NCBI GenBank assembly: GCA_027574665.1
Contig: CM050659.1
Coordinates: forward strand, 23,041,001-23,105,000
Length of the DNA: 64,000 bases
Direction: 5' to 3'
DNA from: Rhynochetos jubatus
Taxonomy: Eukaryota; Chordata; Aves; Eurypygiformes; Rhynochetidae
The notes beneath the pieces were generated by a model. It worked only from the letters and a program-made list of their open reading frames with translations. It ran no database searches and was not told the origin of the DNA. Shown one piece after another: positions 12,101 through 24,100 of this stretch. The translations under genes and the position numbers were made by a program. Every line of letters begins with the position of its first letter. The first letter of the stretch is position 1.

Positions 12101-15100
12101 TTCTGTACATGACTTCACTGTGTCTGAGCCAACAGTTGCAGTAGTTTGCAGAGCTGCCACTAAATACAAAATTCATAAAACAGCAATATGTTTATGGAGA
12201 GAACAGAAGGGACATAGTTGCATTTTGGCTTTCCCAAAAAGCCTTTGTAGGCAGAAGCTAAATGCAAAATGAGATGAGTGGTTTTTGTAGTTTCTTAACC
12301 AACCAAAAAAATAAAACCAAACCAAAAAACTCACCCCCAAGCCAACCAAACACCCAGATTTTTAATTAATGTTCCTCTTTTTTCCTTCCAACTTGATGCT
12401 GACCCACTTCTTCCCTAAGTTTTCCTGCAGTTTAGTTTCTGGAGGGTTGCTGATCTTTGGAGGTGCAAATGTTGCTTTCCAGAGATGCTGTGCTGCTTCG
12501 GCATGAAATGTCCCTTTGGTCAGTCTGGGTCAGCTGTCCGGGCTGTGTCCCCTCCCAGCTTTTTTTAGAGAAGAAGCCGGGAACACAGGGGCAGTATCAG
12601 AAACTGAGAAAGTCCTTGACTTGATACAAACTTTGCTTGGCAACAACTAAAACAAGTAGTGTGTTGTACGTATTATTCTCAGCACAAATCCAAACCAGCC
12701 TCATACCGGCTACTGTGAGGAAAATTAATTCTATCCCAACTAAAACCAGCACAGTTGTTTTAGCCTGGAGAGGGAATGCTAAATATGGGGAGTCTTAAAT
12801 GCTGTCTTTAATCACCTAATGGGTAGTTACAGAGGAGGCTGAGTCAGCTGCCTGACGAAAGGGTGAGAGGCCGTGGATCCAAGTTTTGGCAAGGAAAATT
12901 CTGATTAGATACTGGGATGAAAATTCTTCACCTTGAGGATGGTCAGTGCCTGAAACTGGTTGCCCAGTTGCCCTGAAACCTTTGGAATCCCTATCCTTAG
13001 GGGATTCCAACTCAAAATTTGACAGGCCAAGGCCCTGAGAAAACTGACCTCACTTTGGAATAAGCTGTGCTCTGAGGATGGAGTTGGAGTAGATAACATC
13101 CAGAGGTCTCTTCCAACCGTAGTTGTTCTATGATTCTATGAGAATCTGCCTTTGTTTTATTACTTCTAAGAGGAGGCAAACTTGCCTTTTCATTATGCTT
13201 TTGGCTTAGTAGGTGAGTAAAGAAAGGAGTCTCTTCTGTGTCTGCACAAGCTCCGTAGGTTGATCGTTGAATGAGACTTCTTAGCATCTGGGTTAACCAA
13301 CAGGGATGCGTCTGTTTGTCCAAGCCCAAGAGTCTGGTCATCTCTTAGACGGTCGTGTCACATCAGGCTGGTGGTGATTCCAGGAAGGGGGTGTGTGCAG
13401 CCTAGTTTTAGTCCACTCCCCCTGTTAGAAAATAAGCAGCAGAACTTGTGAATGAGGGCATCTAGGTTCATTAGGATTTTGAGGGTCATTTCCTATGCTT
13501 AATTTTACCAACTAGCAGATTGGACTGACTTACACGTGAGTCAGAAGCATGAGAGAAAAGAAAGGGGAAAGGCCCCGGGGAGTGTGCTAGAAATAATCTG
13601 AATTCTTCCAGTTCAGCCAGGAGAGTGCAGAGGAGCTCAAAGGTGGGTGTCTACTCTTCCTCTGTCCCACGCTGTTGGTTTTGAAGAGCTGTCCATACAG
13701 TAGGGACTGTATCCATGTACTGCCCCTGAGTTTTTATGGTTGGAGTAAGGGCAGCACGTGTAGTTTCCCCGAACATGAGTCTTCACACGTACGCAACAAA
13801 TATACATGTGCTCTATTTGACCTCTGAAAGCAAAAGTAGGCAAGGATCTTGTTCTCGAGTGCTTCTTGATAGCAGCAGGGTAGCCCACAGGTTTGGTTCC
13901 GGGCCTTCTTTTCAGTTTGCAGAAATTTCATTGTGGAGCTTCTTAATTAGAGCTAATAACTTCTTAGGAAACTGAATTTCTGAATCCGAAGTGGAGTATT
14001 CAGTTTGTATGTTTTGGCATAAAAATTTCACAGTACGTAATGAGGAAAGAATTGCAGGTTGTGTGTATGCAACAAGCATAGCGAGGATAACAGTGATGCT
14101 TGAAAAACTAGATACTGTTACTAATACAATTTATTAATAAAAATACTTGGGTTTATATGTCCAGATAGGTAACTGGCTGTTTGCTAGTAGAAAGGTGGTG
14201 GTGTTACTAAGCTATTTTTATGGAGGGGTTCTTGATGGAAACAGTGATTGACGTGCTGTGTTGTTTATTGGCCATTTTATATGTATGAAGTGTTCATGTT
14301 TTCTGGTTTTTTGTTTCCCCTTCCTCCCCCAGGAGATGAGGGAGAGAGTAAATCAAGGGCTGTTCCAGTGGAGGAGGAGGAAGATGATGATGACGATCCT
14401 GAGAATAGGTATGATACCATCCGTAAGGACGTAAAAAAGATTATAACACACCCTAGGCGTGGGCGCAAACCGGCGCAGCGGAAGAGCAAGCAGGTTGTAA
14501 AAACCACGACTGCCTGCCTTGTAAAGACTCACTCACGGGCTTCCCGCAAGTTTGAACAAGGGGCCAGAAAACAGAGGCCAAAATCCAGAAATGCAAAGAG
14601 AGTATTTAGAAGTGTTAGCTAACACACCTTGCATAGGGTGTGTTATAAACGCACTGCAGCACTGTCCGTTCGGTGTTCCCATTGAAAGTGTGAGGTTTGT
14701 GACGAGTACTTCCTTCAGACAGGTGAAAACCTCCTTCTGATGAATGTGGGTTTCAGCTAGTGAAGAGAAGGTAAACGTTTGCATCTGTGCAGTATGCAGT
14801 GCGAAAATATTTTCAGATTGAACTTCGTTATTTCTGTTACGTAATTTGCTTTTTTAATTGAAACACCGTTTCTCAATAAAGAGAGAACACAAATGTGGAG
14901 AAAACAGTATTAGATACTTTCAGCTGTTAATTAAACGGAGTTTTAATCCACTAAAGAATTCCTGAAGTGATTCATGTGATAGTTAAGGCCCTGATTCTAC
15001 AAGCACTGTGCATAGGCTCAACTGGTATCAGCGAGACTAATTACGCCTACACGTGTCAAGTCTTTGCATAGGTATTTTCAGAATTGTGGCTTTATATGTA

Positions 15101-18100
15101 TTGCTTCAGTTTCGAGTTCAATAAAATCGAATCTCTGTAAGATATAGTTAGGTAAGACATGTCGTATTTTACCAGTACCACTGTAGTTACCAAATTAGCC
15201 TGGCTAGAAAATGTAAAAGCTTCATTTCCTTATGCGTGAACGCACAACATGAAGTATTGCTCGACTACAAGCCACAGTTTCTTTTTGAAGTTGTTGTAGT
15301 TAAAGAGTTGTTCAACGGATTTTTACACAGTTTTTCAGAAACTGATTTTTTTTTTTTGCCTTATAGCATGTGTGGGGACCAGCTTTGCACAGTTGCTGAT
15401 GGGGTCCTTTTCTGCTTCTGAGCCTTACTAGTTTAGAATATGGTATCTTTGTTTCACAGAGTTGTGTTTTGATCTGTGGCTGAAGTAAATTTTAAAACCG
15501 CTGTTTTATATCCTTTATGGACCTCAGTTTGGCATCAAAATGTTGCTGCTGATGTAGTTGTTGCTTATTTTGAGTCATCAAATTTAATCAAATAATTAAC
15601 TCTTAAAGAAAGATGCTCTTGAGGGACTTGACAGCACAGGGTCAAAAGCAGAACATGTAAACATGGGTGCTTGAAGATCTTTTTAAATGATACTTTTAAT
15701 TTCAGTCCTGTTTGGATTATTTTTTTTCTCTTCTTTTTTCTTTTTTTGCTCGTTTCTTAAGTGTTTCTGGTTGATAACGAAGCCGCTACACTTTTGTCAA
15801 GGTTCAGCGTTTACCGTACGACTGTTACTGACAGATCTTGTTAGTTGAAGAACAGTATTGGGAAGGGAGTTACCCAAGTGATAACGAACAAAGCAGTGAT
15901 ACGAATTTGGGGCTTAAAAATCAGTTTCTGTACTTTGTTTTTGAGCTGAATCTTTGTTGAAGTATTCATTTAGGGAATATTTTGAATATATACACATATA
16001 CGAGATGGGGAGGTATTTTGTCAATAAACAGTTTTGTCAACCGGTAACTGCAATCTGATTTTACGTTCACCACGCGTTGTACTTGGCACCAAAATCAGAT
16101 TATATAAAATGTAAAAAGATGGAACACATTTCGAGAAGTTAAAAGCTTGTTCTTCTGTTTACTCAACACAAAGTGTTTAAATAGTTTACCTGCTATTCAG
16201 ATAAGTTGCCTATTTTCTTCCAGGCCAAAGAGGGTACGTAGTAGCTACCGGGTATTTGTAGTGTGGGAACTCTAATGTTTGCAAGTCTCTAGTTTAGATG
16301 TTCTGTTATTTGCATACCTTTGGATGTGCATGACATGAATATTGATAGTCTTGAAATCATCTTTGCCAAAATGCAATATCCAAGTGGGTCATCATATGAC
16401 ATACAGTGCTGTATGCTTTCATCTTCTGTTGTGTAATTATCTATTATTGGTCCTTCTGATCTTTTAAATGGTACTGTTTAATATGTTTGCAGTAGTTTTG
16501 TTTATTAAGAAGTCAATAGTGTATTTAATGCAGAATGCCTTTAAGTATTTGATGGTTGCAATAAATTTTTGTAAAACGTTTTTCTTGTCCAAGCATTTAA
16601 TTTAATACAACTCTGACAGCTTGAAAATCGGACTGTTTCAACAAAGACAGTACAGTATTTAGAACAAGGTGTTAGGTAGTTTTCACTTTTTTTTTAACAT
16701 GTATGGCATTTCATCCAAATATTCGTCTCTTAAAATGTCTTTTAAATGGTTCTAAATTTTAGTTGTATACCAAAGGCCCCCTTAATTCAGCCGTGCTTTA
16801 GCTAGAAGAACGGTGGCTTTTATTAGCCACATAAAAATGTCCTTCCCTGCCCAAGGGCTTGTTTGGGGAACCTCATTTCTACATATAATTAGTAGGTATT
16901 TATGAACACTACGAGTGAGTTGCTGTAATAGAATTTGTTAATAGTGTCACAATTATTAACTGGTATTTAAAATCATGACTTTTAGAGAAGAATTACGTTT
17001 ACAGTGGTGGCATGGTCTCACCGAGATTTTGACAGTCTCTAAATGAGCACGTTGTATTGCCACTCTAAAATTCATGAACAAGGGTGGTGCACATATTCGT
17101 GTGGACTTAACTCCGCATCGTGCGAGGCTGCACCTGTTATTCCGACGTTGCTGCAAGGCCTGAAGGATAAGTTAAAGTAGTCCTGAACTGTGACTAGGCA
17201 ACCCCTGGGTAGCTTCCAGTTTGCCCATCTCTTTGTAAGGATGTTTTATTTTAGTGTAAGTTTAAAAAATACATAGTAACCAATCCATGATTTATCAACG
17301 TATATTGTTGGTGTCATTCTTACAAAAGTGAAATATATTTAAATCCTGATTTATATAGAATCATACATATATACTGTCATTTTATTCTGGAGTTGTTCCT
17401 GTGTGTCCTGGTCGACGTTACAGTCCCATTCTGTAAGGCGCTGTGTAAATAACAGCTGGGGAAATGCCCTTATACAAATCTCACGGTGTGTTTAGATAAG
17501 ATGGAGCAGGGCAATGTGACATGCTCAAGGTCACAGCAGATCAGTGACAGAAGTGGGTGAAATGCAGGGATTCTCTTTTATTCTGTTTCCTTTAACTACC
17601 TGGCGTCCTGTCCTGGAGGTCATACAGCCCTCTGTACTTCTTACAGTTGTTTATACTGTTCAACTCTTACATCTGGTTGGCCAAGAATGTCTTTTATGTC
17701 CTTGACCTGAGTAAATATTGTATCTTTTGATTTTCCTGGGTTTCTCTGGAAGAATGTGAGCAAGGGAGTTTTCACACTTTCATAGCTTGGTTTTCCTGGG
17801 ACCTGCAGTTTGATGTTAAGCAAATATTAAAATGTGAAAGCTAGCATATGAACTTTCTTAGCTTAGAAACCTGGTCTGTTTAAGTGGGTTTATATCTTAA
17901 AATTGCAATGGGATATATTATCCCTAGCCACATACAGTTTAATTTAAAACCAGTTGCAAGAATTCAGTACTCTCTTTTTATTCATGTAAGCCATTTGCTA
18001 CATCAGTCACTTGTATTTACAAGGCTTAGTCTGTTTGATTCTAATGCTGCTTACACTTTTAATTCCTATCAGATCTGTAGTTACATTAAAAATAGGAATC

Positions 18101-21100
18101 TGTCAACGTCTCAACAATGCCTTACGTTTTTAGCCTAGCATCGTACCAGTAGAATGCGTAGAAGAGACAGTTCCATTCAGTATGATGGAGTAGTTGAATC
18201 TTCATCCTGCCTAAAAAAAAGTCTTAATTTTCTATTGCAGAATATAAAAGCAATTACTTACTAATCAATATAATTATAAATAATTCACTAGAAGCTAATA
18301 AGTTTGCCCAATCTGGTTGGTGGTTATGATGATGATTGATAGGAAAATAACAGCATGCTTTGTTTATGGATGGTAGGTTTTGTGCATGGTGTTTTTAGGT
18401 GAAGGATCCATTTGTCTTTTATTTTGGTTTTCTCTTAAAGAAGTACTTCACAGAACAAATAAAAATGTATGTTGTCTTTTGTTAAGAGCCAAAGTCAGCC
18501 TTTCTTGTAAATACATGAATTTCTAAAGGTGACTTGCCCAAGAGGTAAGTATTGTTCTCCATGGATGAGTTGTGCTCCCTTTGCTAATAAGTCAGAGGCG
18601 GTATTATTACTAGGCAGTACTTTCAGGATCGAATTTCAAGATTTTATAGTTCTTTTTAGTCTTTCTACTTCTTTTTTTCTTTTCCAAAGCAAACTTTGGT
18701 GGTGATACTGTTATTTTGATAACGAAGAAAAGTAGCCAAACTGCTGCTGTCTGCATTTCCGGGAATAGGATTCAAGGTTAATAATTTACATTAAAAGCTT
18801 TTAAGGAGAAGCCAGCCTGTGACATTCCAAGCAGTTTCATTTTGAAGAAAAAGTTCTGACCATTAAGAGATGGAAGTATAACCTTAATTTCTTATATAAG
18901 GAGCTGTTTATTCCTCTTGCTGTTACATATGATGTGGGCTTAAAAACAAAAGCACCCAACAACAAACACCCCACCCCCCAAGTCCCTCTTCCAACTCCTC
19001 TGGAACGATCTAATGCAAAAAGCATCTTTAAGAGGGTGTTACTTATCTAGACTGTAGTAAGTTTACGTTGGGTTGCCACTGTGATCTGCGGATAGATACA
19101 GAATTAAAGATTGCCAAGAGTACTGCTTTTAAAGTTTTAACCGGCTATTTCTGCAAGCTGTTTCTCAAAGGAGCAAGGGGGATTGTTCTGGCTGCTGATG
19201 GATAGTCTGTGGCTCTCTGAGCAATCGTAACTGTTTATTAAACCGTTTTACTTCCCTCTTTTAATAATAACTGAATATACGTTAGTATTAGAATCATCTT
19301 CGAAAATACACTGCTACTCAGAAAATTCTGTGTGAAGTGTTAGGAAACATACTTAGGGAAAATTCTGTTTGAAGGGTTCCTGTGTTTTAGGGACACATCA
19401 CATGCTGACAAGTGAAACACAGATTCTTTAAATCCTATTTTATGGTGCTACAGGAAAGGAACAACTTAATTTTCTGATGTATAAGAAGCTGTACTGAAGA
19501 GATCACTGCTCCTTTGCCGTTTTCAAGTGAAGCCTAGGTTGTGGTTCAGTTTCATGGGGTTTGAACTGTTGTTTTGACTGGTAAAAAGGCTTTTCCATTT
19601 GGAACTATGTACATGGGGTATACGTTAATGCTCCTGAAATGCAAGACAACCCAGATCTGACTAGGGGAAAAAAGAAAATCGATTAAAATTGATGACCATG
19701 GAATGAAAACTATAGTATTTCTGATATTTATACGAGGAATGCCTGGTTTCATTCTTTCAGGATTTTTTTTCCCCTGGAAGTACGAGTTCACAGATAAGTC
19801 CTCTATTTTCCTGTGCGTTTGACATACCGTTTTCTATTTTGCCTTGGATAGATTCGTATAAGTTTTTTTTTTGTGTTGCATTTTTCCATAGTAACTTCTT
19901 GTATGTTAGCAGAAAACATTCTCGTGCTGGAATGAAACTCTGAGGAGCTGAGCAAACAGTGTGTGGAACAGGAAATAAGATCGTAATTTTTCTTTGAGGT
20001 TCAGGTCCTGTGATGTTTGATGAAACCTTTTTGTGTGTATACACAAAAAAAACCCCACCACATATATTTTTCTGCTACAGTTGCTGTAAGGCAAGCGCTT
20101 GTACTTCTGTGAGGGATTGATTCAGTGTGGGTTTCTTTCCCGAGGCACTTAATGTCAGTTTGTCTTGAGACAGCATGAGTCGCTCTAAACTGCAGCATCT
20201 CTTCTGCAGCAGGATGGGCCCAGGCAATTAGAACGGTAACACACGTTACGGGGTTCTTTCTAACCCATGAGTTAATGCATCTTGGAATAATCTTGTTCTC
20301 CTTGTTTAAACCATCCATCCAGTGACGCGCTGGTTTTAAAACTGTTTTTTAAACAGTTTTATTACTGTTTCCATATACGCTACTCGAGTAGCTTCAGTGC
20401 CTTAGGAAATTAATCTCATTGATTTAATCAAGTAAGCACGATAGCCATTTCTGAGGGGAATGATTTGAGTTTTAGGATTTGGTCTGCAGCATCTTCATGT
20501 TCTCATTAGAGTCAGAATTCATAGGGGTGCCTGTCCCAGAGCTGACGAGGCCATCCAAATAGACCATGAATAAAATGCAATGTTTACGTTTGTACATTTT
20601 ATAGCTATCTCCAGTCTTGCTGTAAAGCATGAAACTTCTTTTTGAAGATGGGTTACAGAGATTTGCTTTCTGAAAGCAAGTTAACACTTTACATTGGACA
20701 TGAGATTTTTGCTGATACATCCTGTCTTCCCACAATAACTTTTCATCATGTGTCCTCTTTTTGTTCAGCTTTCAGCCCTTTTGTTTTTCAAGTTCTGAAT
20801 GGTATAGGGTTACACTTGTCGTTCGTGGATTTACCTGAACAATGGAATAAATAGCTTTTTCTGTTTTAATTCAAAGAATTGCCAAGAAAATGCTTTTAGA
20901 AGAAATCAAAGCCAATCTTTCCTCTGATGAGGATGCATCTTCAGATGATGAATCGGATGAAGGGAAAAAGAAAACTGGAAAGCAAAACGAAAACACAGGA
21001 GATGATGGTGAGCACCAAAAAATCATCTGGGAAAAGGTGGTGCTGTAGCGCCTGTCTTAACTTCATAGGTCACTTGGGAAAATTACAATTAATAACGTTG

Positions 21101-24100
21101 CTTGCGTTTTCAACAAAGAAGTGTCATTGATGTTGATAGGTAGCTGCCAGATAGAGTCCAGTGTACATGATCGTGAGGATTATCGTCTCCATTATCTGAG
21201 TGTATTTTTCTGTTCATAGTCTGCTTTTTGTAACCAATTCACAAGTCCTAGGGATTTGTGAGGAGTGATTTATACAGACCAGTAAGACGTGCAAATGCAC
21301 CGGAGAGATTTGACTGACATATACAGTCATTGGAACAGGTGTTCCCAGTGTTCTGGCAGCGTAAAATGCTTAAAATTTGAGGGAAGGAGAGTATGTTGTT
21401 GCCCATAATTTCCTGGAAAAGCACAGAATTTAGCCTGTTAGTTCAGATTTTAAATCTTGCTGAATGTAAGGAAAAAAATGACCAGTGTGCATGTTGTATT
21501 GACTCTTGTCTCTGACAGAAGAGCATGAAAAGGAAGAGAATTCTGAATCCGACTCGGAGGAGGAGGAATCAAAGAAGCCTAGATACAGACACAGGCTGCT
21601 GAGGCACAAGCTGACAGTGAGTGACGGAGAATCTGGTGAAGAAAAGAAGGTGAAACCGAAAGAGAAAAAAGAAGGGAAGCGCAGAAATAGAAGGAAAGGT
21701 ACATAATACAAACGTTTTTTGTCACAAAAAGTACTTGCTTCTATAAAACAAGTCCAAAGTCTGTCAGAATGGAGATCTGAATTTTAAAATCTCTGTATAA
21801 CAAACTTCCTTTTGTATTAAATCTAGAATTCTGTTACTGTGTTTGAGACATAGTTTTATTTAAAGCGTTGAATACAAATGCAGTGCTCTCCTCTTTGTGT
21901 ATCCCTGAATTGGATTAATGTTGTTGAGTCTTAGAATATTAATCTTAAATAACCGAGGTGAGCCCAGTGGGTCTAATTAGTGAAAATCAATTTTGTCCTT
22001 TGTGTGATTTTAACTTGGACTGTTAGTAGGCCCTTGTGCATCAGAAGTTTCTCCACCCCAGAATGTGACTGCTGAACACCAGGTGGCACTGCGAAATGAT
22101 GCTTGGCGTGGATTTTTCATTTTCTTTGTTCTTGCACGCAGTAAGGAATCTGTCAGCCCAGTCATTTGGAGCAGGGGAGGGGAGCCATAGTAGAGAGAAA
22201 TGCTCACTGCCACGTTGGTTGGTGTAGGTGCTGATGGTGTTTTGTGGCCAGTGGAAGTAAGGGTGCCCAGTTCTTGGAGTTGCAGTAATGCCAGGCATCC
22301 TCTGTGGTGTTCCACAGACTGGAAGTTGTAGTGGGATTTGGTCCTCATTTTCCTTCATGGAAACTCTCATTTTACTGAATGTATATTCGCACTTTTCCTG
22401 CCTTATGGAATTACAACCCTACCAGCAACATTTCTTCCAGGATAAGTAATTGTAAGTTACCACGGCACTGTGCAGGTAAGATGCAGCCAGACTAATTCTC
22501 AGGATTCTTCCGTGTAAGTCCTTTTAAGTTCACTTGCCTCAAGTAGAACAGCTTCATTTCAGCTCGCCCTTTGTTTAGCCTCATGTTATTAATATGACAT
22601 TTCCCTCTGGATGTAAACCAATACTTGTTTCAGGCCTTCTTATTCATAAAACAGTTAAGCTTTCCACTGTGTTCAAGGGCAAACTGAAATTATAAAGGTG
22701 CTAAATGGCATGCTGCTCTTAATTACCTATAAATGCCGGTGATAGCTCCTAATAGTATCTGTGGAAGTATTACCTAATGCTGCTAGTTTAGGTGTATTTT
22801 TCATTGTCTCTTGAGTCAGTTTTAAACTTGCATGACCTCAAGAGACTTCAAGCCATAAGTACAGTAATGTAATTGCGTATTGTGTTAGCAAATAAGGGTT
22901 GTTTGCACGAATTGTGAAGCATGATTATAAAATTAGATCTAAACCATCAGTTAAACAGAAACTTGTGTTTAACTAAAAGTCAGCTTTTGTTTTCTGACGT
23001 TCTGTACTGTTGCCCGTGGTGTTCTCCCCATCTTGCCCGCTGTCGTTGAAGTGTGACACTTTCTAGTATAATGCTTTCTGTCGTTTGCTCGTAAACTGTG
23101 TTTAGACGGATTCATGCAGAGAGACCTCAAGTCTTGTTGTCATAATGTGCCATCTATCAGGACTCAGCTAGTGCTTACACATTAAGCTTTTCTACTCCAT
23201 GTATTCCTGTTGCTGCTTATGACTGTGTTTAATGGGTCCCATTCGGTCTGAAATGAACTTCTGCAGTGCTTGTTGATCTTGAACAGTTTTGGTGTATAAT
23301 GAGGAGATATGTAATGTTGATAGCTTTGCAGTAATACTCAGCATGAAATCACACTTTGTTTTTAAAGTGAGCAGCGATGATTCAAATGACTCCGAGTTTC
23401 ATGAATCTGCAGTTAGTGAAGAAGTCAGTGAATCTGAAGATGACCAGCGTCCAAGAACAAGGTATCAATAAAACTTAACTATGCTTATCCGGTGGTTTTT
23501 AGGGGTTTTTTAATAGTGAAGTTCAGGCAGTGAGACCGTACAAGTTAAAGACTTTGGATCAGTCCTTAAAACCTTTGATGATACTTGTCTACAATTTGGT
23601 ATTAACCATTAATTAACTTCTCAGCAAATGGGATAATTTTGAATTTATACCACAGTATGTGGTACACAGCAATTTGCTGAGTTAGTATGAAAAAAAGATA
23701 GAAAAAATGAGTAGGTTTATGCCTAGAAGGTCAGTGTCAATGGAGGAATGGTGGGTTGCAGCAGAAAACTAACACTTGACAAGATGCTTCAGGGTTGTAT
23801 GGAGCAGACCATTGCTGTGTGAGTCCAGTGAGTGGCGGGGGGGGCGGAAGGAGTTTGGAAGTAGACCCTTGATTGCACAAAAGGAGTATATATTCTATTG
23901 GTTAGGAGTGTAGTTCATGTACTTTTTAATCCTTGTTTTTCAGTGAGGCAGTTAATTATTATTGTTAATGAGTAATACTGCTTTTTTTTTTAACTAGATC
24001 TGCCAAGAAAGCTGAGGCAGAAGAAAACCAGCGCAGTTACAAACAGAAAAAGAAACGAAGGCGTATAAAGGTTCAAGAAGATTCTTCAAGTGAAAACAAC

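Larger units (their letters stand above)
11320..14332 (+). other. ATRX intron 9
   Basis: GT-AG intron of 3.0 kb. It contains an A/C-rich tract (12296-12355), an ERVL-like LTR fragment (12500-12753) and a CR1 tail (12890-13140). The acceptor has a C/T-rich tract ending CCTCCCCCAG. Confidence 0.9.
14409..20876 (+). other. ATRX intron 10
   Basis: At 6.5 kb this is the longest intron here. It contains the candidate isoform tail, four AATAAA signals within 2.2 kb (14875, 15120, 16023, 16560), a palindromic relic (14986-15090), a MIR-like relic (17420-17590), an A/C-rich tract (18942-18980) and an 11-bp-arm palindrome (20337-20361). Its first 2.2 kb lack recent insertions. Confidence 0.85.
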
